A DNA stretch of 37,787 nucleotides from Ignavibacteriaceae bacterium. GTDB taxonomy: Bacteria > Bacteroidota > Ignavibacteria > Ignavibacteriales > Ignavibacteriaceae. Shown here piece after piece: positions 16,389 to 25,166 of the stretch (its first letter is position 1; each line of letters opens with the position of its first letter). Both the position numbers and the translations under genes were made by a program. Below the pieces are notes generated by a model. The model was given only the letters and a program-made list of their open reading frames with translations. It was not told the DNA's origin and did no database searches. The DNA lies in assembly GCA_031292465.1 (NCBI GenBank), contig JARLHB010000258.1:1-37787 (forward strand), read 5' to 3'.

Positions 16389-18134
16389 CTATACCTGTGG
16401 AAGTGAGAAAATAAAAGTACTGCCTTTACCTAATTCGCTTTCCACCCTGATTTTTCCATTAAGTTTGTCTAAAATTTCTTTGCACAGCACCATACCAATG
16501 CCGCTGCCTTTCTCGTCTGCAGTACCCGTAGTTGAATACTTCATATCAAGGCGAAACAAATTCTGTATGGCTTCCGGAGGGATTCCTATGCCTGTGTCTG
16601 CAACAAAAACTTCAATGCGATTATTATTAGTTTTTGAGTAAATCCTAATTTTATCACCTTCATTAGAAAACTTGATGGCATTAGAGATTAAATTCCTGAA
16701 CAGCAGCTTAATCATAGCAGAATCTCCCAGGGCAGTGTCCTGCTTATTTAATTCGTTAATTAACTTTATGCCTTTTCCACTGGCATTATATTTTAACAAC
16801 TTATAAACCTCTTCGGCTTCGTTATAAAGATTTAATTCTTCAATTTTGGTTTCGAATGAATCCATATTTAATTTGGACCACTCAAGCAAATCTTCAAGAA
16901 ACCTGTATATATTCTTAGTAGTTAAATCAATTTCATTAATAAAACTTTCTTTTTCCAAATCAGGTAATGTCGCAAAATCTTCCTTTAAGATTTCCACAAA
17001 GCCAATTAACCCGCTGAATGGGCTGCGCAGATCATGGGAAAGAATAGAAAAGAACCTGGTTTTAATTTCATTTAATTCAAGAAGGTGCTTTTCTGATTCT
17101 TTTAGCGTCTTCTCATTTATTTTTCTTTCTGTAATATTCCTGAAGATAAAGATTTTTCCCAGGAACTCTCCCTTAAAATTTTTCACCTGAGATATTTTAA
17201 TCTCGATCCACTTATCTTTGCCATTAATTGAAGAAAATATCTCCTGCTCTTTATCGAACTGATCTATTAATAGCTCAGGGAAATATTTTGTAAGAGCTTG
17301 TTGAATATTATCATTGGTGTTAATCTCATTGTTAAATATTTTTAGCGCCGATTGATTAACTTCAATTAGATGATTATCCGTATCCGTTACTATTATTCCT
17401 TCGGCAAGGTCGGAAAAAATTAATCCCTGCGCTATCGGAGCAATATTCCGGCGATCAAGTTTTAAATAACCAAAAACAATTAAGAAGGCGGAAATTGTAA
17501 AAAAGAAGATATCGGGGTTAAAGCCTTTTATCGGGCCCGATCCGATATAGTAAAGAGCATCACCAAACCGCGGAATACAAACAGCAATAATCAGAATGAA
17601 ATTCTGAGTACGGTAACCCTTTGGAAAATCAATAGCTTCTTTTATAAGCAGGACTGCCCCCACGGCCAATAATATATAAGAATATCCAATACTTAAGAAA
17701 AATAAAATTCCATGTTTATATATGGCTATAATACCATAAGGGCTGCCGGACAATGATACGTCAGTCCATATAAACTTATGCAATTCATTAGTCCAGACAA
17801 GGGCTAAAATTATTATTGGAAGTATCCAGATAAGCTTGTATGCTTTTACAACCTTATATCTTTGGGAAGAAGCAATGGCAAAAAAGAACCAGAAGTTGGC
17901 AACGCAAGCCGTTCCGAAAAAAGAGATTTTTGCAAATAAGACTTTGGTACTTAGAATTGTAGAAGATAATTCTAAGACGCTGGATATGTCCCATAACAAG
18001 CAAGCAAAAAGGGCATAAGCAAAAAATCTTGCGCCGGCCGTTTTCTTTAAATTCCACGTATAAAGAAATAAGGCGCATATAAAAAGAGTGTTTAATACCA
18101 GCCCGAAAATATAACTGTTAAATTGTAGTGTCAT
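16389..18134 (-). CDS. 7TM-PAS sensor histidine kinase (copy 2 of a tandem pair)
   Basis: A 581-residue membrane kinase. Residues 1-225 contain about seven helices and match the histidine-kinase N-terminal 7TM type (HisKA_7TM), with FIWTDVSL and GIIAIYKHG in the middle. Residues about 238-340 are a PAS domain. The phospho-acceptor is H367 in FFSILSHDLRSPFSG, and the ATPase domain shows RNLISNAIKF (N box), DTGIGIPPEA (G1) and KGSGIGMVL (G2). All catalytic motifs are present. It has no receiver domain and no response regulator gene is nearby, so it is an orphan. It lies 223 bases after its close paralogue on the same strand, with a similar domain plan and length. The stimulus is unknown. Confidence 0.9.
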   Translation of the reverse strand: MTLQFNSYIFGLVLNTLFICALFLYTWNLKKTAGARFFAYALFACLLWDISSVLELSSTILSTKVLFAKISFFGTACVANFWFFFAIASSQRYKVVKAYKLIWILPIIILALVWTNELHKFIWTDVSLSGSPYGIIAIYKHGILFFLSIGYSYILLAVGAVLLIKEAIDFPKGYRTQNFILIIAVCIPRFGDALYYIGSGPIKGFNPDIFFFTISAFLIVFGYLKLDRRNIAPIAQGLIFSDLAEGIIVTDTDNHLIEVNQSALKIFNNEINTNDNIQQALTKYFPELLIDQFDKEQEIFSSINGKDKWIEIKISQVKNFKGEFLGKIFIFRNITERKINEKTLKESEKHLLELNEIKTRFFSILSHDLRSPFSGLIGFVEILKEDFATLPDLEKESFINEIDLTTKNIYRFLEDLLEWSKLNMDSFETKIEELNLYNEAEEVYKLLKYNASGKGIKLINELNKQDTALGDSAMIKLLFRNLISNAIKFSNEGDKIRIYSKTNNNRIEVFVADTGIGIPPEAIQNLFRLDMKYSTTGTADEKGSGIGMVLCKEILDKLNGKIRVESELGKGSTFIFSLPQV

Positions 18135-18357
18135 AAAAATATTTTAAATATATAATTGCTTTTTTGAACTCAATGGGCATCGAAATTTAGAACTGTACCA
18201 GAAGGAATATTTTAAATTATACAAGCCATCTATGATAATAATTTGTAAATGTAATAATAATTGAATATCTGTTCAAAGCAGATTATTGTTCGACACATTT
18301 ACCCATTTATTTTTGACAGTAGTGAACCGTTATGCCGGAAATAATGCGATATTAGAT

Positions 18358-20100
18358 TTATTTATGTGGTAGAGAGAATGTAAAAATGCTGCCTTTTCCT
18401 AATTCGCTTTTTACCTTTATTTCCCCATCAAGCTTGTCTAAAATTTCTTTGCACAGCACTAATCCAATGCCGCTGCCTCTTTCATTTGCAGTTCCCGGCG
18501 TAGTGTATTTTGTATCAAGCCTGAATAATTTTTGAAGTGCTTCCTGCGGGATGCCTACGCCTGTATCAGATACTGAAATTTCAATCTTTGAACTATTTGT
18601 TTTTGAATAAACCCTTATTTCACCATCGTTTTGAGAAAATTTAATGGCGTTAGAGATAAGGTTTCTTAATAATAATTTTACCATTGAAGGATCGGCAATC
18701 GCACAATCTTGTTCGTTTAATTCATTAATCAAAACAATACATTTTCTTTTGGCGTTATAGTTTAACAAAGTAAAAACATTTTCAACTTCATTGTATAAAT
18801 TTACAGGCTCTCTATCCATTTGGAAGGATCCCATATTTAGCCTTGACCATTCAAGCAGATCTTCAAGAAAGCTGTAAATATTTTTAACAGTCAGATCAAT
18901 TTCATTAATAAAACTTTCTCTTTCTGAATCCGGCAGCGTTTGGTAGTCTTCTTTAAGAATTTCAACAAATCCAAGCAAACCGCTGAAAGGGCTGCGCAGG
19001 TCATGAGATAGGATAGAGAAAAACCTGTTCTTAATTTCGTTTAATTCACTAAGGTGTTTTTCGGATTGTTTTAGGGTATTCTCAGTCTTTTTTCTTTCGG
19101 TAATATCCCTAAAAATAAATATTTTACCAAGAAGATCACCCCGGAAATTTTTTACCTGAGATACTTTAAATTCATACCAGATATCCTGGTCCCCTCCGGT
19201 TGATGATATTTCCTGCTCTTTATCAAAAAGATCCATTATTAAATTAGGACAAACAGATTTTAAAGCCGGTTCAATGCTGTGGCCGACAGTAAATTTTCCA
19301 TTAAAGATTTCTTCAGCAAATAAGTTGATTTCAACCATGCGGTTATCTCTATCGGTAACAATTATCCCTTCTACTATATTTGAAAAAATAATCTTATGTG
19401 CAATCGGGGTTATTGTAAAAAGTTTAAGGCGCAAATACCCGAAGACTATTAAAACAGCGGATAAAGTAAAGGAGAATGTCCCAAAGTCAAGGCCCTTTAT
19501 AGGGCTTAATCCCATCACATAAAGAATATCGCTAAACCAGGGGATGCAGCAGGCTAAACAAAGAATAAAGCTGTGCGTCCGGTAAATTTTCGGGAAATCC
19601 ATTGCTTCCCTAACGAGTATAACAGTTCCTATTGTTAATAAGATATAAGAATAAATTGCATTTATATAAAATAAGAAACCATGTTTGTATATAGCGATTA
19701 TACCATACGGGGTATTGGTAAGATATACATCAGGCCATATAAGTTTGTGGTATTCGTTAGTTAATGTTGCGATAAAAATAAGAATTGGAACAATCCAGAA
19801 AAGAGGAGAAGGGCGTTTAATTTTAAATTTCTGCGAAAAATTTATTGCGAAAAAAAGCCAGAAGTTAGGGATACTAACTACCCCGATGTACGAAATCTTG
19901 GAGAATAATATTTTGGTCGTTAAAACTGTTGAAGACAATTCAAAAATACAGGCGAAATCCCAAATTGTGCAGGAGAGAAGAAATAAAGCAAAATATTGAA
20001 CACCTGCTGTCTTTCTAAATTTCCAGGTAAACAGGAATAAAATCCCGGCGGATATTGTATTTATTGCCAATGCAAAAACAAACCAGTTATACTGCCACAT
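18358..20100 (-). CDS. 7TM-PAS sensor histidine kinase (copy 1 of a tandem pair)
   Basis: A 580-residue paralogue of the next gene on this strand, colinear over its length: 7TM sensor (1-225, with GIIAIYKHG), PAS (238-340), H366 in FFSILSHDLRSPFSG, N box RNLISNAIKF, G1 DTGVGIPQEA, and GSGIGLVL. The two share long identical stretches in the dimerisation and ATPase domains, while the sensor and PAS parts differ more, as expected for a duplication followed by diversification of input. The ATG at 20100 is the first codon of the open frame. No response regulator is adjacent. About 100 bases upstream lies a piece that resembles the end of a third copy. Confidence 0.9.
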   Translation of the reverse strand: MWQYNWFVFALAINTISAGILFLFTWKFRKTAGVQYFALFLLSCTIWDFACIFELSSTVLTTKILFSKISYIGVVSIPNFWLFFAINFSQKFKIKRPSPLFWIVPILIFIATLTNEYHKLIWPDVYLTNTPYGIIAIYKHGFLFYINAIYSYILLTIGTVILVREAMDFPKIYRTHSFILCLACCIPWFSDILYVMGLSPIKGLDFGTFSFTLSAVLIVFGYLRLKLFTITPIAHKIIFSNIVEGIIVTDRDNRMVEINLFAEEIFNGKFTVGHSIEPALKSVCPNLIMDLFDKEQEISSTGGDQDIWYEFKVSQVKNFRGDLLGKIFIFRDITERKKTENTLKQSEKHLSELNEIKNRFFSILSHDLRSPFSGLLGFVEILKEDYQTLPDSERESFINEIDLTVKNIYSFLEDLLEWSRLNMGSFQMDREPVNLYNEVENVFTLLNYNAKRKCIVLINELNEQDCAIADPSMVKLLLRNLISNAIKFSQNDGEIRVYSKTNSSKIEISVSDTGVGIPQEALQKLFRLDTKYTTPGTANERGSGIGLVLCKEILDKLDGEIKVKSELGKGSIFTFSLPHK

Positions 20101-20200
20101 TATGAATCAGACGATTATAAATTAAAAACAAAAACTGAAGTATAGAGATTGATTTATAAGACCTTCAGAATAAGAATTAAAAAAACACTTCTAAATTACC

Positions 20201-20248
20201 TTATTTTATTGGAAGTGTAAAAGTAAAAATGCTTCCTGTACAAAATTT
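20201..20248 (-). pseudogene. Relic of the 3' end of a third 7TM histidine kinase
   Basis: Read on the minus strand this stretch encodes KFCTGSIFTFTLPIK and a stop. The final eleven residues GSIFTFTLPIK match the C-terminus of the neighbouring kinase (GSIFTFSLPHK) at 9 of 11 positions, and the DNA shares GTAAAAATGCT-x-CCT with it. There is an in-frame stop a few codons upstream (20258-20260), and nothing kinase-like precedes it. I read it as what is left after deletion of a third tandem copy upstream of the pair. Eleven residues is short, so chance similarity cannot be fully excluded, but its placement in the array makes that unlikely. Confidence 0.55.
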
Positions 20249-20327
20249 ACCGGCTGCCTAAACGGGTTACTTCCTATATTATTAACAAAGAGTTAGTTCT
20301 TTTTATAAATACGGAAAGCTTACATAC

Positions 20328-21491
20328 TTATTTCTTATCTGTTTTTAAGAATAAGAAAGCAAAAGCCGTTGCTAAGCTTATTACAGATGATAAAAGGAAT
20401 GGCAATAAAGAACCGAATTTATCCCATAATAATCCGGTAATAAATGAACCCAGCATAGTTGCAAAACTGGAAAGCATAGTCAGCAGCCCGATTGCAGTTC
20501 CCCGGTTGGTATCCGGTATTAAATCAGCCACCCAGGCTTTTGCTACACCTTCTGTTGAAGCGGCAAAAATACCGTAAAGAAGAAAAAGTCCCCAGATCAG
20601 GTATAAATCAGGTGCAATGGCAAAACCGAAATAAACTATAGAAAAGATTACCAATCCCATAATAAACACGCTTTTTTTACCAAACCTGTCTGATAATTTC
20701 CCAAGTGGATAAGAAGTAAATGCGTATATCAGGTTATAAAAGATATAGCCTGATATTGCAAGCGTACTTGAATGAGAAATGCTCTTTGATTTAAGAATCA
20801 GAAAAACATCGCTGCTGTTTACTAATGAAAAAATAGTTATAAGAACTATTATATATTTGAATTGAGTTGAAGAATTCTTCCATAGTGTAGAATAATAGCG
20901 CGGTTCCTTTTGTTTAACAGGGGCGGACTTATCTTTTACAGTTAACGTAAATCCAATTGCAATTATTGAAGGTATAAAAGCAACAAAAAAGATTAGCGCA
21001 AAATTATTCGGATAAAAATGCAGAAGAATTAAAGCACATACCGGCCCGATTGCTGCGCCAAGTGTATCCATTCCTCTATGGAATCCAAATATGGCTCCTG
21101 TATTCTCATTTGCATAGCTTGCAAGCAATGCATCCCTGGGGGCTGTTCTTATTCCTTTACCAATACGGTCAGCTATGCGTGAAAAAATTACTGCGGGAAT
21201 AAACGGGAAAAACCCCGGCAGAGGTTTAACCAATGCAGATAACGAATATCCTATAGTGACAAAGATGGAGCGCTTACCTAATTTATCTGATATTTTACCA
21301 AAATATCCTTTTAACAGCCCGGCAGTAAATTCTGCAATACCTTCTATTATTCCTACCGTAGCCATGGATGCACCAAGCACGGCAGTTAAGAAAATGGGAG
21401 TGACCGGATACAGCATTTCGCTTGCTACATCTGTAAAAAGGCTTACTAAGCCAAGTATTATTACCTGTTTTGGAATTTGTTTAAGTGACAA
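20328..21491 (-). CDS. Major facilitator superfamily transporter
   Basis: A 387-residue protein with about twelve membrane helices. The first reads LGLVSLFTDVASEMLYPVTP, a start shared by a group of MFS drug/metabolite exporters, and the loop after helix 2 has GKISDKLGKRS, the MFS motif A. The start must be TTG at 21491: an in-frame TAG lies four codons upstream, and the first ATG would cut helix 1 in half. Substrate cannot be read. It stands alone, divergent from tpiA and upstream of the kinase array on the same strand, separated by 227 bases, so a link to the kinases is not shown. Confidence 0.85.
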   Translation of the reverse strand: MSLKQIPKQVIILGLVSLFTDVASEMLYPVTPIFLTAVLGASMATVGIIEGIAEFTAGLLKGYFGKISDKLGKRSIFVTIGYSLSALVKPLPGFFPFIPAVIFSRIADRIGKGIRTAPRDALLASYANENTGAIFGFHRGMDTLGAAIGPVCALILLHFYPNNFALIFFVAFIPSIIAIGFTLTVKDKSAPVKQKEPRYYSTLWKNSSTQFKYIIVLITIFSLVNSSDVFLILKSKSISHSSTLAISGYIFYNLIYAFTSYPLGKLSDRFGKKSVFIMGLVIFSIVYFGFAIAPDLYLIWGLFLLYGIFAASTEGVAKAWVADLIPDTNRGTAIGLLTMLSSFATMLGSFITGLLWDKFGSLLPFLLSSVISLATAFAFLFLKTDKK

Positions 21492-21667
21492 TTTGGTTTT
21501 CTACTTAATATCATTTGAAATAAAAAATCGGAGCCCGGTTTTTTTGAATTTGTTGTGTGCAAAATTAATTAATTCTTTTTAAAGAAAAATTGATGCAGAA
21601 ACTGTACTTTAGTAAGTTTATAGTATAAAAATAGAACAACTTTAATCAAAAAACTAAAGAGGAAAAA

Positions 21668-22423
21668 ATGCGTAGAAAAGTTATTGCCGGCAACTGGAAA
21701 ATGAATAATGATCTATCGGAGTCACAGAACTTAATTTCTCATTTAGTCAGCAGTCTGAGTAAAGAAAAAGTAAATTGTGATGTTATAGTTTGTCCTCCGT
21801 TCACATCTTTAAGCGAAGCAAATTCGCTTTTAAAAAATTCTGTTATAAAACTTGGCGCACAGAATATGTACTTTGAAGAAAGCGGCGCTTTTACCGGAGA
21901 GATATCTGCATCGATGTTAAAAAGTACAGGATGCGAATATGTTATTCTGGGCCATTCCGAAAGAAGAACTATTTTCGGAGAGACGGATCAGGTAATTAAC
22001 AAAAAAATTAAGAAAGCATTACAGAGCGGTTTGTTGCCTATCTTCTGTGTTGGTGAAACCCTTCAGGAAAGAGAAAGCGGAGTTACCAATGATATTATTA
22101 AAAGACAGGTTGTTGAAGGATTGAAGGATATTTCTTCAGACGATATGAAAAAAATAATCGTAGCTTACGAACCCGTTTGGGCAATCGGTACAGGAAAAAC
22201 AGCAACACCTCAGCAGGCAGAAGACGTTCATGCCTTTATTCGTGGATTAGTTAAGTCATTATATTCAAATGAAATAGCTGAAAACTTAATTATCCAGTAT
22301 GGCGGAAGCGTTAAACCGGATAATGCAAATGTACTTTTATCCCAGGCAGATATAGACGGAGCGTTGGTTGGTGGCGCCTGTTTAAAGGCTGATTCCTTCA
22401 TGGGGATTATAAAAGCAGCTTAA
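21668..22423 (+). CDS. tpiA: Triosephosphate isomerase
   Basis: This enzyme interconverts dihydroxyacetone phosphate and glyceraldehyde 3-phosphate in glycolysis. The protein has 251 residues. The catalytic set is complete: N9 and K11 in AGNWKMN, H96 in GHSERR, and E168 in AYEPVWAIGTGKTATP, followed by the mobile loop and the phosphate-binding YGGSV. The ATG at 21668 has AGAGG just upstream, one of the clearer ribosome sites in the window. It appears monocistronic, with a hairpin after its stop. Confidence 0.97.
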   Translation: MRRKVIAGNWKMNNDLSESQNLISHLVSSLSKEKVNCDVIVCPPFTSLSEANSLLKNSVIKLGAQNMYFEESGAFTGEISASMLKSTGCEYVILGHSERRTIFGETDQVINKKIKKALQSGLLPIFCVGETLQERESGVTNDIIKRQVVEGLKDISSDDMKKIIVAYEPVWAIGTGKTATPQQAEDVHAFIRGLVKSLYSNEIAENLIIQYGGSVKPDNANVLLSQADIDGALVGGACLKADSFMGIIKAA

Positions 22424-22448
22424 CTTATTGTAATATAAGAGATTAAGC

Positions 22449-22484
22449 GGGGCGGGCAATCGTTTTTCCGGTTAAAACCGCCCC
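22449..22484 (+). terminator. Hairpin after tpiA
   Basis: GGGGCGG (22449-22455) pairs with CCGCCCC (22478-22484), with a smaller nested CGGTT/AACCG inside the loop. It begins 26 bases after the tpiA stop. The following bases are AATTATAA rather than a T run, so it is a likely but imperfect intrinsic terminator. Confidence 0.5.
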
Positions 22485-22493
22485 AATTATAAC

Positions 22494-22525
22494 ATTGATT
22501 TCCCCTCCTTTCTTTAGTATATTTG
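22494..22525 (+). promoter_or_regulatory. Bacteroidetes-type promoter of the GH2-like/smc unit
   Basis: ATTG (22494-22497) and TATATTTG (22518-22525) are 20 bases apart, matching the TTTG-N19-21-TAnnTTTG consensus with one mismatch. It lies 36 bases before the ATG of the GH2-like gene. As the gene behind has only a 7-base gap to smc, this promoter probably also drives smc. Confidence 0.7.
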
Positions 22526-22561
22526 TCAGATTAATTTTCATAAATAGGACGCTATTCACGG

Positions 22562-25159
22562 ATGGGATTTCCCAAATATATCTTCATTGCTTTTCTCTTA
22601 TTATTAACTTGCTTAACTAAATCCATTTCAGGACAAATTGTTTTTAAGGAGTTACCGGATTACCAGGTAAAAAATTCGGATTCCTCATTTTTTGATATTG
22701 GCTCTACAAGGTCAATTATTCCATTAGACGGATCCTGGAGTGTATATCCCCCAAATTCTAAGGAAGATGAAAAAGTCTCAGTTTCGGTCCCATCTATATT
22801 CAAAGGTGAGGGCGAACTGGTTTTTGATAAATATTTTACCTTATCAAAAAACGATATACAAAATCATAGAATGAAGCTTGTATTCCTCGGATTGAATTAC
22901 ACTGCCGATATCTCGGTAAACGGAGTAATTATTTTCAGGCATTCCGGCGGGGAGTTTCCTTTCCAGTTTGATTTACCAAGAGATATTCTAAAATCCGACA
23001 GAAGAAATGTTTTGTCTGTAAGATTATTTTATAAATTAGATTCTGAAAATACCATCCCTTTGAAGCAAAGATTTTTATTCCCCCAGAATTTTGGCGGAAT
23101 TGTTAGGGATGTATATATTCAGCTTTTACCTAACGTATGTATTTCCGACCTTAACCTTTTATCAAATTATGAACCCGGCTCAGGCAGGGCAAGGATAAAT
23201 ATATATTCGAAAGTTTACAACAGTGAATTTGCAAAATCTGCAGATTCGCTTGCTTCACAAAATCAATTTGTTTTAAGGGTTAAGTTTGTTTCTCCTAATG
23301 GCGGTTCGGTATTTTCAACTTCAGATTATTCATTTCAATTAATCCCTAACAGGGAACGGAATATATCTCAGGCAATTGACTTAATTTCTCCGGCACTCTG
23401 GTCTCCGTCTAATCCGCAGTCATACAGCGTATATTTTGAGTTATGGAACGGCAGCACTCTAATTGACAGGGCAAAGCGTACGTTGGCAGTGTTTTCTCTA
23501 AAATCCGGTAATAATTCCGTGTTCCTAAACGGACAGGCTTTTGTGCTTAACGGAGTAACTTTTGTCCCTTCTTCCCCCGAATTCGGCAGTATGTCTGCTT
23601 ATGATTCGATGGAAAAAGATATTAAAATGATTAAGGAATTGGGGTTTAATTGTGTCAGATTTACAAAGTCTACCCCGAATCCTTATTACCTGAGCCTTTG
23701 TGAAAAGTACGGGCTTATTGCTTTCATAGAACTGCCGCTGGCTTCAATACCGGAACAATTGGCGCTGGATCAAAATTTTATTAACCGCTGTAGAAATTAT
23801 CTTTCCAATTTTATTACTGCTTACCAAAGATATTCAGCCATAGGTGCAATCGGGTTGGGTGATTCGTATCTGCCAAAATCAGATGCACATATTGCTTTAA
23901 TAAAAGAGCTTGCCGGAATAATTAAATCCAACACTTATAAGATGGTTTATGCCTCTTTTGATGGATTCGATATTTCACCTATAAGCAACGTAGATTTATA
24001 TGGCATAGAACTATTTAACAGTTCAATAAATTCGATTTCAGACAAATTGAAACAGCTGCAAAGCGATTTAGGCGCCGGTAAAGTTTTTATAAGCAGCGCT
24101 ACATACATTGTTAATGTTGGCAATACAAACGGATATGTTAATGACCATTCGTTTGAGGCACAGGCTAAATTCTTTGAGGACTTAATTGAATATGCCGGAA
24201 ACAATCCTTTAGCCGGTTATTTTATAAATAGTATGTTTGATTACCGCGGTGATTTTGCTTCGCTTTCTGCCGGTTATAGTAAGGACAATATTTACCAGAT
24301 AGGCATTTGCGATGAAGAAAGAGGTACGGACAGATTAGGGTATAAAGTAATTTCTTCACTTCTTCACAATACCGAAAAAGTTACAATTCCTATCGGCACT
24401 AAAAAAGATGATGCGCCAATGATATTTATTCTGGTAGGCCTGCTTCTGGCGCTTGGTATTGGCATACTGGTAAACTCAGGCAGAAAATTTAGGGAAGATT
24501 CTTCCAGAGCTTTATTAAGACCGTATAATTTTTATGCAGACGTCCGTGACCAAAGGATTATGTCGGGTTACCATACTACGATTCTTGCCGTAATAGTTTC
24601 TGCTGTTACATCGCTTTTAGTATGTAATTTATTGTTCTATTTTAGAGAAAGCATAGTTTTTGAAAAACTACTTTTAGCTTTTGGCAGTACAAAAATATTA
24701 AGAATAACCAGTTTTCTTGCATGGCATCCTACCGGCGCATTAATTTTATTTGCCGGAATCTGCATAGCAGTATTACTTATTATTACGCTGATTGTAAAGG
24801 TTACTTCATTTTTTGTAAGGAACAGGGTTTTTTATTCCAGTGTTTATTTCTCGGTTATTTGGTCATTCCTTCCGTTAATTCTCCTTATTCCAGTCGGAAT
24901 AGTTCTTTATCGCTTATTAGATGCAAATATTGTTAACTTATATATTTATGTTGGCATGGTGCTGTTTGCAGTATGGGTGTTTTACAGATTAATGAAAGGA
25001 GTATACGTTATTTTTGATGTAAATCCCGGAAGCGTATATTTCTATAGCATCCTTTTCATTTTAGTTCTCCTTGGCGGAACTCTACTATACTACCAGATGA
25101 AAAATTCTGTTGTAGATTATCTCCAGCTTACGATTAAACAGTATAATCTTTTTAGGTAA
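22562..25159 (+). CDS. Membrane-anchored GH2-fold protein with degenerate active site and Yip1-like C-terminus
   Basis: An 865-residue protein. Residues 1-24 are a signal peptide. Residues 45-190 look like a GH2 sugar-binding jelly roll (LDGSWSVYP, ISVNGVII, FGGIVRDVYIQ), 190-310 an immunoglobulin-like sandwich, and 318-600 a GH2-like TIM barrel (FVLNGVTFVPSSPE, then DIKMIKELGFNCVRFTKS). The places of the two catalytic glutamates are changed: the GNE acid/base region reads GLGDSYL (D434) and the nucleophile strand reads VFISSATY (508-515). One helix at 619-638 and about five more between 673 and 843 form a membrane tail that resembles a Yip1-type domain. It is probably a periplasmic carbohydrate-binding or structural domain on a membrane anchor, not a working glycosidase. 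The next gene is smc, 7 bases later. Function unknown. Confidence 0.75.
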   Translation: MGFPKYIFIAFLLLLTCLTKSISGQIVFKELPDYQVKNSDSSFFDIGSTRSIIPLDGSWSVYPPNSKEDEKVSVSVPSIFKGEGELVFDKYFTLSKNDIQNHRMKLVFLGLNYTADISVNGVIIFRHSGGEFPFQFDLPRDILKSDRRNVLSVRLFYKLDSENTIPLKQRFLFPQNFGGIVRDVYIQLLPNVCISDLNLLSNYEPGSGRARINIYSKVYNSEFAKSADSLASQNQFVLRVKFVSPNGGSVFSTSDYSFQLIPNRERNISQAIDLISPALWSPSNPQSYSVYFELWNGSTLIDRAKRTLAVFSLKSGNNSVFLNGQAFVLNGVTFVPSSPEFGSMSAYDSMEKDIKMIKELGFNCVRFTKSTPNPYYLSLCEKYGLIAFIELPLASIPEQLALDQNFINRCRNYLSNFITAYQRYSAIGAIGLGDSYLPKSDAHIALIKELAGIIKSNTYKMVYASFDGFDISPISNVDLYGIELFNSSINSISDKLKQLQSDLGAGKVFISSATYIVNVGNTNGYVNDHSFEAQAKFFEDLIEYAGNNPLAGYFINSMFDYRGDFASLSAGYSKDNIYQIGICDEERGTDRLGYKVISSLLHNTEKVTIPIGTKKDDAPMIFILVGLLLALGIGILVNSGRKFREDSSRALLRPYNFYADVRDQRIMSGYHTTILAVIVSAVTSLLVCNLLFYFRESIVFEKLLLAFGSTKILRITSFLAWHPTGALILFAGICIAVLLIITLIVKVTSFFVRNRVFYSSVYFSVIWSFLPLILLIPVGIVLYRLLDANIVNLYIYVGMVLFAVWVFYRLMKGVYVIFDVNPGSVYFYSILFILVLLGGTLLYYQMKNSVVDYLQLTIKQYNLFR

Positions 25160-25166
25160 TATATAA

